Counted from the stretch's first letter, positions 33,854 to 42,183 are shown. The stretch: DNA of 64,000 nucleotides from Prevotellaceae bacterium UBA6974 (GCA_002450165.1 DJYQ01000034.1:4108-68107); one strand, 5' to 3'. Program-made: numbers and translations. Notes: generated by a model from the letters alone, not told the origin.

Positions 33854-34836
33854 AGATTCTGATAACTGGTGTCCACGGGTTTGTGGGCACTAATCTGGTA
33901 GAGGCTCTGAAAAGAGAGCACACCATATATGGTTTGGACATTATTGCTCCCGAACGTGAGGGTGTTGTAAAGACCTATTCGTGGGACGATTTGGATAAGG
34001 AGGGTGGAATCCCTGACGTGGATGCCATTATACATTTGGCTGGCAAGGCTCATGATGTCAAGTCCGACGGGCATGGGCAGAAGGATGTGTATATGAAGGT
34101 AAACTATGGACTTACCACACGGATATTCGACTATTTCCTGGCGCACCCGAAGTGTAGGAAATTCGTGTTCTTCAGTACTGCCAAGTCTGCTGCGGACAAG
34201 GTAGATGGGATACTGACGGAGGACGTGGTCCCTGCTCCCGTAGGACCTTACGGGGAGAGTAAGATTGCTGCTGAGAATTACATCATCAGCAAGTTTCAAG
34301 ATTGCCATTCAGAATCTAAACCATCAACTCTAAACTCTCAACTACCTGCAAAGCAGGTTTACATCTTCCGTCCATGCATGATTCACGGTCCGGGGAACAA
34401 GGGAAACCTGAACCTTCTGTACAATGCTGTCCGTAAGGGACTACCCTGGCCGTTGGGCTCGTTTGAGAACAAGCGGACGTTTACATCAATCGAGAATATC
34501 TGCTTTGCTGTGAATGGGGTTCTGACCGGGGATGTGCCGAGCGGTATCTATAACATGGGTGATGATGAGCCGCTGAGCACGAACGAGCTGATAGAGGAGA
34601 TTTGCATGTCGCTTGACAGGAAACCGCGTATATGGAAACTGCCCAAGGGACTGATGTGTGCCGTGGCAGAAGTGGGTGGATGGTTGCATATGCCGCTGAA
34701 CCCGGAGCGTCTGCGTAAACTGACGGAGAACTACATATCGTCAAATGCCAAGATAAAGGCTGCGTTAGGTGTAGAGCGTATGCCGGTGGATGCAAGGACG
34801 GGATTGAAGCGAACTTTGGAGGCGTTCAGGGGGTAG
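33850..34836 (+). CDS. NAD-dependent epimerase/dehydratase (UDP-sugar 4-epimerase/reductase type)
   Basis: A 328-residue extended SDR. TGVHGFVGTN (6-15), HLAGKAHDV (about 60-68), FSTAKSAAD and the YGESK Tyr/Lys site (about 135-139) are visible, as is RPCMIHGPGNKGN. Such enzymes (WbpV/Gne-like) supply the first sugar for the adjacent MraY/WecA-like transferase at 36345, forming the usual pair. Residues about 152-170 (CHSESKPSTLNSQLPAK) come from an in-frame CTCTAAACTCTCAAC-type repeat (nt 34304-34360). It is separated from its usual partner by repeats and one gene. Confidence 0.82.
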   Translation: MKILITGVHGFVGTNLVEALKREHTIYGLDIIAPEREGVVKTYSWDDLDKEGGIPDVDAIIHLAGKAHDVKSDGHGQKDVYMKVNYGLTTRIFDYFLAHPKCRKFVFFSTAKSAADKVDGILTEDVVPAPVGPYGESKIAAENYIISKFQDCHSESKPSTLNSQLPAKQVYIFRPCMIHGPGNKGNLNLLYNAVRKGLPWPLGSFENKRTFTSIENICFAVNGVLTGDVPSGIYNMGDDEPLSTNELIEEICMSLDRKPRIWKLPKGLMCAVAEVGGWLHMPLNPERLRKLTENYISSNAKIKAALGVERMPVDARTGLKRTLEAFRG

Positions 34837-34845
34837 GGGGGGTAT

Positions 34846-34885
34846 TGTTTACAGTTTACGGTTTACGGTTGAAAGGTTGATAGGA
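34846..34885. repeat. Heptamer tract downstream of the epimerase gene
   Basis: GTTTACA, GTTTACG, GTTTACG, GTTGAAA units in period 7. It flanks tail T1 and E1 copy C on one side, with a similar tract at 35098-35179 on the other. Confidence 0.7.
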
Positions 34886-34891
34886 GCCACG

Positions 34892-34946
34892 GACTTTGCG
34901 AGTAAGTAAGAGCCAAATTCGAATATTCACGAAAACCGTTAAAACC
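34892..34946 (-). repeat. Tail T1 following E1 copy C (minus strand)
   Basis: Reverse complement of the tail at 928-983 (GGTTTTAACGG, GTGAATATTCGAA, GGCTCTTACTTACTCGC). Here it is attached to E1 and not E2. Confidence 0.7.
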
Positions 34947-34947
34947 A

Positions 34948-35076
34948 CCTCTCCTGAGCCTGATGCTCTTATCATAGCATACAACATCATCAGTTATAAT
35001 TCTGCTCATAAGCAAGCTTCCAGTCAGCATTATCACTAACGATGTTATCCTTGTCAGGATTACGGCTCATCCGAGG
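34948..35076 (-). repeat. Structured repeat E1, copy C (minus strand)
   Basis: 129 nt, three substitutions from copy A although 34 kb away and inverted. One substitution changes AAGC to GAGC in the third hairpin, turning a T-A pair into a T-G wobble, so the stem survives. It lies inside the 340-nt gene-free gap between the epimerase and the nucleotidyltransferase genes of the polysaccharide locus. Confidence 0.8.
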
Positions 35077-35097
35077 GAAAACCGAAAAAAAGGGTTA

Positions 35098-35179
35098 GTG
35101 GTTTACCGTTTACTGTTTACCGTTTACGGTTGAAGGTTAAAAGGTTGAAATATTAAAAAGTTAAAAGGTTAAAGGGTTG
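35098..35179. repeat. Heptamer tract grading into the next gene's start
   Basis: GGTTTAC, CGTTTAC, TGTTTAC, CGTTTAC, GGTTGAA, GGTTAAA and similar units. The last unit (AAAGGGTTGG) supplies the probable ribosome site and TTG start codon of the next gene. Confidence 0.7.
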
Positions 35180-36316
35180 GATGGTTTAGATATACAACGT
35201 GTTTTTTTAGAACTGGTCAGGTTGGGGATTGGACATGGGACGGGTTGCAAGTTGCTGACTCCAATTGACTGGGCTGCTTTGGAGGACCTGGCTGCCAGGC
35301 AGGGTCTATCTGCCGTTTTGGTGGACGGGGTGGGGAGGCTACCCGAGGATATGCGACCGCCCAAGCCTGTGCTGTTGCAATGGATAGGCGAGACGCTGCA
35401 TGGCTATGAATACCGATACGAGCAGTATTGCAAGGCTATTGCGGGGTTGGCTTCGTTCTACAATGCTCACGGCTTCAAGATGATGGTGCTGAAGGGCTAT
35501 GCCTGTTCGCTGGACTGGCCAAAGCCGGAACACAGGCCTTGCGGGGATATTGATATATGGTTGTTCGGGAGGCAGAAGGAGGCGGATAAACTGGTTGAGA
35601 GTTTCAAGTTTAGAGTTGATAGGTCGCATCATCATCATACGGTATTTGACTGGGGTGGTTTCGCGGTGGAGAATCATTATGACTTCATCAGCACTTATCA
35701 TCACAGGTCGCATATTGCGTATGAAAGGGTACTGAAGGAATTAGGCACTTTTAAAGTTGAGAGTGGAGAGTTTAGAGTTGAGGGTCAGTTGAATGGCTGT
35801 AGCGTCGAAGGTTGTAGGATACCTTCTGTTGAAGTGTGCGGTGAAAAGGTCTATTTGCCATCGCCTAATCTTCACGCTTTGTTCCTGCTGAAGCATGCGA
35901 TGTTGCATTTTGTGGGAACGGAACTGACGTTCAGACAGTTGCTGGACTGGGCTTTCTTTGTGAAGTGCCATGGCAAGGATGTTGACTGGAGTATGGTTAT
36001 CAGGGTGTTGGAGGAACATGGTATGATGCCAATGTTTGGTATATTGAATGCCATCTGTGTAGAGGACCTGGGATTTGAAGCATCGCTGTTTCCTGCTGTG
36101 CAGTTTGAACCTGCTGTAAAGGCCAGGGTGTTGAAGGAGATATTTGCTGCGGTTTATCAGAATGACGGTTCGATGAGCTTCCTGGCACGACAGCAAAACC
36201 GCTACCGCCGTTGGCGTGACAATGGATGGAAGCATGACCTATGTTACAGGGAAAGCAGATGGAGCGCTTTTTGGTGTGGAGTCTGGGGGCATATTTTGAA
36301 ACCTGCTTCGATATGA
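35177..36316 (+). CDS. Uncharacterised nucleotidyltransferase family protein (NTP_transf_5-like)
   Basis: A 379-residue protein beginning at a TTG codon; no in-frame ATG or GTG exists near the conserved start (QRVFLELVRLGIG). MVLKGYACSL followed by HRPCGDIDIWLF (about residues 117-128) provides the GxxxxxDxD metal site of minimal nucleotidyltransferases. Such genes are frequent in polysaccharide loci, with unproven substrates. Two in-frame repeat insertions are visible: KLVESFKFRVDRS (about 138-150) and TFKVESGEFRVEGQLNG (about 190-206), both encoded by GAGTTTAGAGTTGA phrases. Confidence 0.75.
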   Translation: MDGLDIQRVFLELVRLGIGHGTGCKLLTPIDWAALEDLAARQGLSAVLVDGVGRLPEDMRPPKPVLLQWIGETLHGYEYRYEQYCKAIAGLASFYNAHGFKMMVLKGYACSLDWPKPEHRPCGDIDIWLFGRQKEADKLVESFKFRVDRSHHHHTVFDWGGFAVENHYDFISTYHHRSHIAYERVLKELGTFKVESGEFRVEGQLNGCSVEGCRIPSVEVCGEKVYLPSPNLHALFLLKHAMLHFVGTELTFRQLLDWAFFVKCHGKDVDWSMVIRVLEEHGMMPMFGILNAICVEDLGFEASLFPAVQFEPAVKARVLKEIFAAVYQNDGSMSFLARQQNRYRRWRDNGWKHDLCYRESRWSAFWCGVWGHILKPASI

Positions 36317-36344
36317 TGTCTGATTAGATACTAACTTTGATACT

Positions 36345-37451
36345 ATGTTTATAACATATCTTATTATCACTGCCATACTGCTGGCAGCGGAATTGCTATA
36401 TTTCCGCATTGCAGACAGGTTTAATATCATTGACAAGCCGAATGAGCGCAGTTCGCACAAGACGGTTGTGCTGCGAGGGGGCGGTATAATATTTGCCATA
36501 TCAATGATTGTCTGGGGCCTCACCCCCTTCCCCTCTCCAACGGGCGAGGGGTGTACAGTAGCATTGTTACAGTACTGGACGTTCCTGGTGGGGCTGGTGC
36601 TGATTGCTGGGGTGAGTTTCTATGACGACATCCATTCGTTGCCGGACAGTGTGAGGCTTGTGGCACAGTTTTCTGCTATGGGTTTGATGTTCTGGAATCT
36701 GTTTTGGGTTCAGGATTCATGGTTCATGTTTCAGGATTGGTATTGGCAGGTGATGGTAGTTCTGCTTGCGCTCATTGTGTTTGTGGGGGCAACTAATATC
36801 ATCAACTTCATGGACGGGATAAACGGTATAACGGCGGGGTATGCTTTGGCAGTGCTGGTGCCACTGCTAATAGTTGATGGTTCAGGATTCAGGGTTCAAG
36901 ATTCAAGTGTTCAAAGTTCAATCCTTCAAGGTGTTCAAGGTTTTATTGAGCCGTCGTATCTGGTGGTGGCGATTATCGGTGTGCTGGTGTTCAGTTTGTT
37001 CAACTTCAGGCCAAGGGGGAAGGCTAAGTGCTTTGCGGGGGACGTGGGTAGTGTGGGAATAGCTTTCATCATGCTGTTTGCTATCGGGAAGCTGATTCTA
37101 TCTACCAATGATATTACTTGGCTGGTGTTGCTGGTGGTGTATGGTGTGGATGGTTGCTGCACTATTATCCATCGTATCATGTTGCATGAGAACCTGGGCG
37201 AGGCTCACCGCAAGCATGCCTTCCAGTTGATGGCGAATGAGCTGGGGATGAGCCATGTGACGGTGTCGCTGATATATACGGTGCTGCAACTGGCAATCTC
37301 GTTTGCGATGGTGTATCTGATACCGAACACAGCGGCATGGCATTGGGGATATCTGACTGCTGTCTGTCTGGTGCTGGCCGGGGCGTATGTGGTGTTTATG
37401 AAAAAGTATTATCACCTCCACGAGGAATACTTAAAATCGTTGGAAAAATGA
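36345..37451 (+). CDS. MraY/WecA-like undecaprenyl-phosphate sugar-1-phosphate transferase
   Basis: A 368-residue membrane protein with about 10 helices. IIDKPNERSSHKTVVLRGGG (about 27-46), FYDDIHSLPD, NIINFMDGINGITAGYAL (about 148-165, the DD/D metal motif) and AKCFAGDVGSV..AF are family signatures. It attaches the first sugar to undecaprenyl phosphate and so initiates repeat-unit synthesis. Three in-frame repeat insertions sit in loops: LTPFPSPTGEGC (about 60-71), WVQDSWFMFQD (about 119-130) and SGFRVQDSSVQSSILQGVQG (about 179-198). It overlaps wbuC by ATGA. Confidence 0.85.
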   Translation: MFITYLIITAILLAAELLYFRIADRFNIIDKPNERSSHKTVVLRGGGIIFAISMIVWGLTPFPSPTGEGCTVALLQYWTFLVGLVLIAGVSFYDDIHSLPDSVRLVAQFSAMGLMFWNLFWVQDSWFMFQDWYWQVMVVLLALIVFVGATNIINFMDGINGITAGYALAVLVPLLIVDGSGFRVQDSSVQSSILQGVQGFIEPSYLVVAIIGVLVFSLFNFRPRGKAKCFAGDVGSVGIAFIMLFAIGKLILSTNDITWLVLLVVYGVDGCCTIIHRIMLHENLGEAHRKHAFQLMANELGMSHVTVSLIYTVLQLAISFAMVYLIPNTAAWHWGYLTAVCLVLAGAYVVFMKKYYHLHEEYLKSLEK

Positions 37452-37852
37452 ATGTTGAAATAACACAGACTTTAATGGATCGCCTGACGGAGCAAGCCAA
37501 GGCAAGTCCTCGGTTGAGGATGAATATGGATTTAAGGAATTCCGCTGACGATAAAAGCCAGCGGATGCTGAATGCGATAGAACCTGGTTCGCCTATGCCA
37601 ATTCATCGCCATCAAAAGACATCGGAAACGGTGGTATGTCTCCGTGGTCGTTTGGTGTGGGAGTTCTATGATGAGTTGGAGCGGATATGTACGGATTACA
37701 TTGAACTTTCGCCAAATGGTCAGGTTGTGGCATTGAATGTGCCGGCTGGACAATGGCATACGGTGAAGGCTCTGGAGTCGGGTTCCGTCATCTTGGAATG
37801 TAAAGAGGGAGCGTATGAGCCGCAGAGGGAGGAGGATATACTACAGATGTAA
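37448..37852 (+). CDS. wbuC: WbuC-family cupin metalloprotein
   Basis: A 134-residue cupin from ATG 37448, overlapping the previous stop. RLRMNMDLRNSADDKSQRML (about 23-42), PMPIHRHQKTSETVVCLRG (about 51-69) and the C-terminal PAGQWHTVKALESGSVILE give the metal-binding His set of WbuC proteins, which accompany O-antigen loci with unknown enzymatic role. It ends the polysaccharide locus. Confidence 0.85.
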   Translation: MNVEITQTLMDRLTEQAKASPRLRMNMDLRNSADDKSQRMLNAIEPGSPMPIHRHQKTSETVVCLRGRLVWEFYDELERICTDYIELSPNGQVVALNVPAGQWHTVKALESGSVILECKEGAYEPQREEDILQM

Positions 37853-37896
37853 AAGGTAAGAAGGGAAATGTATGAACCGTTTGTCTTCAATTACTG

Positions 37897-38178
37897 AGGG
37901 GATTTGGCAATTGCTCAGAAACCAATCCTAACGGAGCTCAGTTGGTTTTTACAACCCACGACACGAACCTACTGTCGAAAAAGCTGTTGAGAAGAGATCA
38001 GGTGATGTTTGTTGAGAAAGATAAACGCGCAATGACTCACCTTACACCGATGATGAGTATAAAACTGGAGAATGGGGCAAAGCCCAGGACAGACAGTAAC
38101 TATGAGAAGAATTATCTGGAAGGAAAATATGGTGCAATACCATATTACCATTCTGATTTTGAAGGATGTGAGGAATAA
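37897..38178 (+). pseudogene. C-terminal remnant of an AAA15/abortive-infection type ATPase
   Basis: The frame encodes ETNPNGAQLVFTTHDTNLLS, then RRDQVMFVEKDKR and NYLEGKYGAIPYYHSDF, which is the conserved end of bacterial AAA_15 ATPases (switch His in THD). No N-terminal part or start codon is present upstream, where wbuC ends. It is a decayed defence-type gene and marks the edge of the graveyard region. Confidence 0.7.
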
Positions 38179-38262
38179 ACAGAAATTGTTTATTTTCGCA
38201 GATGAATAACGAATCTCGCGAATCATGCGAATGAGAGTTTGGAAAAGGTAAAAATGAACTAA

Positions 38263-38319
38263 TTTGAGAATTTTGCAAATAACTTTTGAGAATTTTGTTT
38301 AGTAGATTTGAGAATTTTG
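38263..38319 (+). repeat. Three direct repeats TTTGAGAATTTTG with exact 22-bp phasing
   Basis: TTTGAGAATTTTG occurs at 38263, 38285 and 38307, each 22 bp apart (about two helical turns), just upstream of the ATPase gene at 38351. Followed by a possible -7 element TAACTTCG at 38322-38329. This looks like a cooperative protein-binding array. Confidence 0.7.
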
Positions 38320-38350
38320 TGTAACTTCGCCGCCGAAATATCAATGGGTT

Positions 38351-39541
38351 ATGTATAAGCGCATTCAATATAACGAGCTAAAATCAAGAATAGCAGAGCC
38401 TAGGGACAAGATACAAGTGCTATCTGGCCCGAGGCAGGTTGGCAAATCAACACTGGTGAAGCAGGTGCTTCAAGAGATTGACTTGCCCTATATGTTTGTG
38501 AGTGCAGATAACGTAGATTCCGATAACACTGGATGGATAGGTGAAATGTGGTCTACGGCGAGAGCACGCATGAAAGCATCTGGCGTATCTGAATTTCTGC
38601 TTGTGATTGATGAGGTGCACAAGGTGGATAACTGGAGTGAGGCCGTTAAGAAGGAATGGGATGACGATACGTTCCATGATGTAGGCTTGAAACTGGTTAT
38701 TTTAGGCTCGTCACGTCTGCTGCTGAAAGACGGTTTGACTGAATCGTTGGCAGGGCGATACGAGCTGATACGTATGCCGCATTGGAGTTATGGCGAGATG
38801 CATGAGGCTTTTGACATGGATTTGGATCACTATATCTATTTTGGCGGTTATCCTGGTGGCGCAAAATATATTCAAGACGAGCGCCGCTGGCGAAGGTATA
38901 TCAAGGACAGTATAGTGGCACCGGCCATTGAACAGGATGTGTTGAAGACAAAGACGGTGTATAAGCCGGCATTGATGAAGCAGTTGTTTGAGCTGGGATG
39001 CGCATATTCTGGTAAAGAGCTGTCGCTGAACAAAATGGTGGGACAGTTGCAGGATGCGGGTAATGTGACCACATTGGCCAGTTACCTGACCACATTGGAT
39101 GAGTCAAGACTCTTGTGTGGACTGCACAAGTATGCCTCAGATAATGCCAGAAAGTATAACTCGGTGCCTAAGCTGGTGGTGTATAATACTGCCCTGTTCT
39201 CAGTGCAGAGCGGCATGAGCTATAACAAAGCATTCACTGAGCCTAAGGTTTGGGGACGCTGGGTGGAAAGTGCCGTTGGTGCCTACCTGCTGAATAATGC
39301 TGAGGAGTATGACTATAAGCTGTACTACTGGCGCGAGCGTGAAGACGAAGTGGACTTCATCATAGATTCAGACAGTAAACTGATAGCTATAGAGGTGAAG
39401 AGTGGCCGCAGAACCGATAACGAGGGATTGAGCGAATTCAAGAAACGGTTCAATCCGGACTACTCGTTGGTGGTTGGTTCCGGTGGTGTTCCTTTGGAGG
39501 AGTTTCTGAGTTGGGACTTGGGTAGATTGATAGACGAATAA
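38351..39541 (+). CDS. AAA_14/DUF4143 family ATPase
   Basis: A 396-residue protein. Walker A GPRQVGKST (about 26-34), Walker B LLVIDEVH (about 83-90), sensor GSSRLLL, then a DUF4143 C-terminal half ending in DEVDFIIDSDSKLIAIEVKS (about 332-351), a PD-(D/E)XK-like nuclease fold motif. These are common accessory ATPases of unknown function in Bacteroidota, often in many copies; a second member is at 44724. Preceded by three phased 13-bp repeats that may bind a regulator. Confidence 0.85.
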   Translation: MYKRIQYNELKSRIAEPRDKIQVLSGPRQVGKSTLVKQVLQEIDLPYMFVSADNVDSDNTGWIGEMWSTARARMKASGVSEFLLVIDEVHKVDNWSEAVKKEWDDDTFHDVGLKLVILGSSRLLLKDGLTESLAGRYELIRMPHWSYGEMHEAFDMDLDHYIYFGGYPGGAKYIQDERRWRRYIKDSIVAPAIEQDVLKTKTVYKPALMKQLFELGCAYSGKELSLNKMVGQLQDAGNVTTLASYLTTLDESRLLCGLHKYASDNARKYNSVPKLVVYNTALFSVQSGMSYNKAFTEPKVWGRWVESAVGAYLLNNAEEYDYKLYYWREREDEVDFIIDSDSKLIAIEVKSGRRTDNEGLSEFKKRFNPDYSLVVGSGGVPLEEFLSWDLGRLIDE

Positions 39542-40164
39542 TAAAGATTAAGGTGATAATGAATAAAGAATAGAAGTATATGATATCACTAACAGCAGAA
39601 CAGAAAAAGAGGAACAAAAGAAATTGTGGAATCAATGGATAGATGAAACAATCAAAGGCTTCAAAGATGTGCTGAAAGCAGATGGTAGACTAGTTTGATA
39701 TTATAGGATGATAACGACACCGAGACAGACGACTTATGCTTGATGAATTGACAGCAAAGGCGAATAGACATGTGAATCAGTGGAAGTGAACACGAATTGC
39801 ACGGATTACACGAATATCTTTTCCGGTCAAGAATTAGAGAATTGGAGAATGATGGTCACACAGATGGCACAGAGAACGCAGAAAAAAGATTCCATAGACA
39901 TCTAAAGACTCGAAAGGGGACTAAAATATGTAGATGATGTGACTTGTTTTGCCCTAAGTGTTTACGCAAGCGAGCTTGTGACTCACTTTTGACAAATAAG
40001 TCCTTTGTCTCATCAATGTTCAACAAAGCAGTTCTTGGCAGGACTTTCATATACATAAAAGATAGTATTTACTGATGACGTAGGATGAACGGTGGGAAAA
40101 TAACGGTTCATAGTTTAACTAATAGTTTGAAACGCCAAAATGGCATTTCTAATGATATTTGAAT
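39542..40164. other. Gene-free stretch with fragments
   Basis: No complete gene. A short open stretch at 39627-39698 (NQWIDETIKGFKDVLKADGR) may be a leftover C-terminus. At 39789-39815 CACGAATTGCACGGATTACA resembles the inverted ATTCGTGCGATTCGTGG end of tail T2. A GCCAAAATGGC hairpin lies at 40135-40145 before the RhuM gene. Confidence 0.4.
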
Positions 40165-41067
40165 ATGGCAGAAGATATTATACATAGTGAAGAGAGGGGC
40201 GAGATAGTGATGTATCAGCCTAATGATAATATACGTCTTGAAGTAAGACTTCAGGACGAGACTGTGTGGCTAACTCAACAGCAGATGGCTGAGTTGTTCA
40301 GCACCACGAGGAATAATATCACCCTGCATATAGGTAACATCTTCAAAGAAGGCGAATTAGATGTTAATTCAGTTCGTAAGGAATCCTTACTAACTGCCTT
40401 AGATGGCAAGAAATATCGGACAAAGTTCTATAACCTGGACGTTATCATCTCTGTTGGATATCGTGTTAAGAGCAAAGTGGGTACACGGTTCCGTCAATGG
40501 GCTAATGCAGTATTGAAGGATTATTTGCTGCGGGGATATGCCGTACATCAACAGGCAATGGCTCTTCAACAGATTAATCTCCGTATAGATGCGCAGAATG
40601 AGAGGCTTGCCCGTATCGAAGATACTATTGACCAACAGCAACAGCAACTGGATTTTGTTGTGCGTGGAAATGAGAAGCCAGAAGAGTTATTGATACCATC
40701 GGGCTGTGTGTGGGATGCGTATATGTTTGTGTGTGACTTGATAAGAAGTGCTGAGAAGAGAATCATCCTGGTTGATAATTTTGTGGATGAGCGTGTGTTA
40801 ACAATGCTGGACAAAAGGAATAAGGGCGTCTCAGCTGAAGTACATACTCGCTATTACGAGCAAACGAAACTGGATTTTGATAAGCACAATCAACAATATG
40901 AGCCAATCAGTTATGTACAACTGCCACATGCAGTACATGACCGCTACTTGATAGTTGACGATGATGTGTGGCTGTTGGGTACTTCTGTGAAGGACATGGG
41001 TAGAAGCTTGTGTACGGTGATTAAAGTGGGTTTTACGCCAGAGATGGTGCTTGGTTTGCTGAAATAA
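40165..41067 (+). CDS. RhuM family protein with C-terminal PLD-like half
   Basis: A 300-residue protein from ATG 40165. Residues about 10-165 match the RhuM/Virulence_RhuM domain (VWLTQQQMAELFSTTRNNIT, LHIGNIFKEGEL, FYNLDVIISVGYRVKS). After a Gln-rich coiled coil (QQQQQLDF) comes a second domain with RIILVDNFVDERVL and HDRYLIVDDDVWLLGTSVKD, like the ORC-type domain in many RhuM relatives (HxxxLhhDD, PLD-like). Probable DNA-binding accessory protein; function unknown. A terminator follows. Confidence 0.8.
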   Translation: MAEDIIHSEERGEIVMYQPNDNIRLEVRLQDETVWLTQQQMAELFSTTRNNITLHIGNIFKEGELDVNSVRKESLLTALDGKKYRTKFYNLDVIISVGYRVKSKVGTRFRQWANAVLKDYLLRGYAVHQQAMALQQINLRIDAQNERLARIEDTIDQQQQQLDFVVRGNEKPEELLIPSGCVWDAYMFVCDLIRSAEKRIILVDNFVDERVLTMLDKRNKGVSAEVHTRYYEQTKLDFDKHNQQYEPISYVQLPHAVHDRYLIVDDDVWLLGTSVKDMGRSLCTVIKVGFTPEMVLGLLK

Positions 41068-41091
41068 TCCGTTCCCAATACACAATAACCC

Positions 41092-41127
41092 TAGCCGGTT
41101 TCCCAAATGGAGGCCGGCCTTTTTTTG
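41092..41127 (+). terminator. Intrinsic terminator (structured element, copy 1)
   Basis: AGCCGG and CCGGCC(T) flank a loop with inner TCC/GGA pairs, followed by seven T. A second copy at 44471-44504 has inner TAC/GTA pairs and the same upstream phrase ACACAATAACCC. Confidence 0.8.
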
Positions 41128-41193
41128 TTGTAAACCACCCTTCAAAGAAAATGATGATTCTATGCCAGAATTAGAAGAAAATGGTTCTTTCTC

Positions 41194-41223
41194 CTTGTAT
41201 ATTATCAAAAATTTGTATTTTTG
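41194..41223 (+). promoter_or_regulatory. Bacteroidota-type promoter for the antitoxin-like/GNAT pair
   Basis: CTTG (41194-41197) and TATTTTTG (41216-41223) are spaced by 18 nt, with the gene start at 41250. The sequence is strikingly similar to the promoter at 46215-46243. Confidence 0.65.
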
Positions 41224-41249
41224 CAGTTGAAAATCAAATATTTTGGATT

Positions 41250-41408
41250 ATGGCAAAACCTATTGAACCAACACCGGTACTAAAAGGTGACGATGCTTAT
41301 AAGTTTGTCGCTGAGATGGAAAAGCAGGAGAAGGCTTCTGCTGAGGAGAAAGCTCGTGTGGCCAAGGGAGCGTCATTCATCCAGTCTTTGCTTACTTTCA
41401 CTTTTTAA
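41250..41408 (+). CDS. Small antitoxin-like protein preceding a GNAT fragment
   Basis: A 52-residue protein (MAKPIEPTPVLKGDDAYKFV then AEMEKQEKASAEEKARVAKG). Such short proteins precede GNAT acetyltransferases in Bacteroidota and are presumed antitoxins of acetylating toxins. The longer in-frame start at 41181 overlaps the promoter and is rejected. The downstream acetyltransferase is truncated. Function inferred from gene linkage. Confidence 0.6.
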   Translation: MAKPIEPTPVLKGDDAYKFVAEMEKQEKASAEEKARVAKGASFIQSLLTFTF

Positions 41409-41424
41409 CGTAAGCTGACAGGAG

Positions 41425-41685
41425 ATGAAGATTGTACGCCTGACACAAGATCATATCTTTAAACCGTTTGATTGCGGCGAAGCTGACTTGAATGATTTCC
41501 TCTTACAAGATGCCAAGCAGTATTTGAAAGGACTATTGGCTGTGACGTATATTGTGGAGGACGAGAATAGCACGGTGGCTTTCTTCTCACTGTCAAATGA
41601 TAGAATTTCGTTAGCGAAGCCGCTTCGGAAAGAAAACGAAGGGGACACGATTCCAATGTATTATGACTTGACGCAGTTGATTTGA
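41425..41685 (+). pseudogene. Truncated GNAT acetyltransferase (toxin-like)
   Basis: An 86-residue frame with KIVRLTQDHIFKPFDCGEAD, LNDFLLQDAK and YIVEDENSTVAFFSLSNDRI, the N-terminal half of GNAT toxin-like proteins. The acetyl-CoA binding part (Q/RxxGxG/A) is missing and a stop closes the frame at about half of the usual length of 160-170 residues. Immediately downstream is a long perfect-looking terminator. Either a dead toxin or a shortened derivative. Confidence 0.65.
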
Positions 41686-41711
41686 CCACAAAAAGTCCAA
41701 ACTAAACATAT

Positions 41712-41747
41712 AAATGCTGGTTAGTGCAAACTGATCAGCATTTTTTA
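41712..41747 (+). terminator. Strong intrinsic terminator
   Basis: AAATGCTGGTTAGT pairs with ACTGATCAGCATTT over 14 bp (two G-T pairs) around a GCAA loop, followed by a T-rich run. Confidence 0.85.
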
Positions 41748-41763
41748 TTTTATATAGCAACAA

Positions 41764-41793
41764 TTGTTTGTCAGAAAAATATTTATATTTTTG
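41764..41793 (+). promoter_or_regulatory. Promoter of a destroyed gene
   Basis: TTG (41764-41766) and TATTTTTG (41786-41793) are spaced by 19 nt. The reading frame downstream (41850) is a fragment, so the promoter now drives debris. Confidence 0.6.
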
Positions 41794-41849
41794 CAGACAA
41801 AATCATTTTATAAAAGTGCAAGAATTGCAAAAATATTAAATGAACAACA

Positions 41850-42183
41850 ATGGAGATTAGGCGTGACAGGTATCTGGAAAGGCTGATTGCACACAAGGGC
41901 AACGGCCGTGCTGAAAAGCAGGCTGTTAGAAGAAGGTGCTGGCGAACTGCTTACAAAATGTAAGCAATTGAAGATTCGGGCTACAGATGGCAAGATAAGG
42001 ACTGAGTCGGATACAAGCTGTAACTCAACAGTAACATTCCGGAGCCGGAGTTTGACTTCGTGCCTAACTTTGTATGCCTGACGATCTGGTTTAAGACACC
42101 GATTACGCCGTATGTGAGTGGGGGTGGCGAATTAAATGGCGGAATAAGAGGCGGATTAAATGATGGCCAAATGGGTGAATTGT
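41850..42183 (+). pseudogene. Composite gene debris (AAA_14 N-terminus plus other fragments)
   Basis: The first 19 codons (MEIRRDRYLERLIAHKGNG) match the start of DUF4143 ATPases, then homology breaks near 41905. A second frame gives LLEEGAGELLTKCKQLKIRA, and 42028-42183 encodes NIPEPEFDFVPNFVCLTIWF followed by a Gly-rich tail ending in GQMGEL, which resembles the C-terminus of AlbA-type ATP-binding regulators. I interpret this as joined remains of at least two genes. Confidence 0.5.

Noticed and set aside
38263..38319. Three regularly spaced repeats, possible CRISPR
   Set aside because: Only 13-nt repeats with 9-nt spacers and no cas genes; spacing suits protein binding.
39856..40056. Minus-strand 66-codon frame
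   Set aside because: No recognisable domain or ribosome site; composition resembles intergenic debris.
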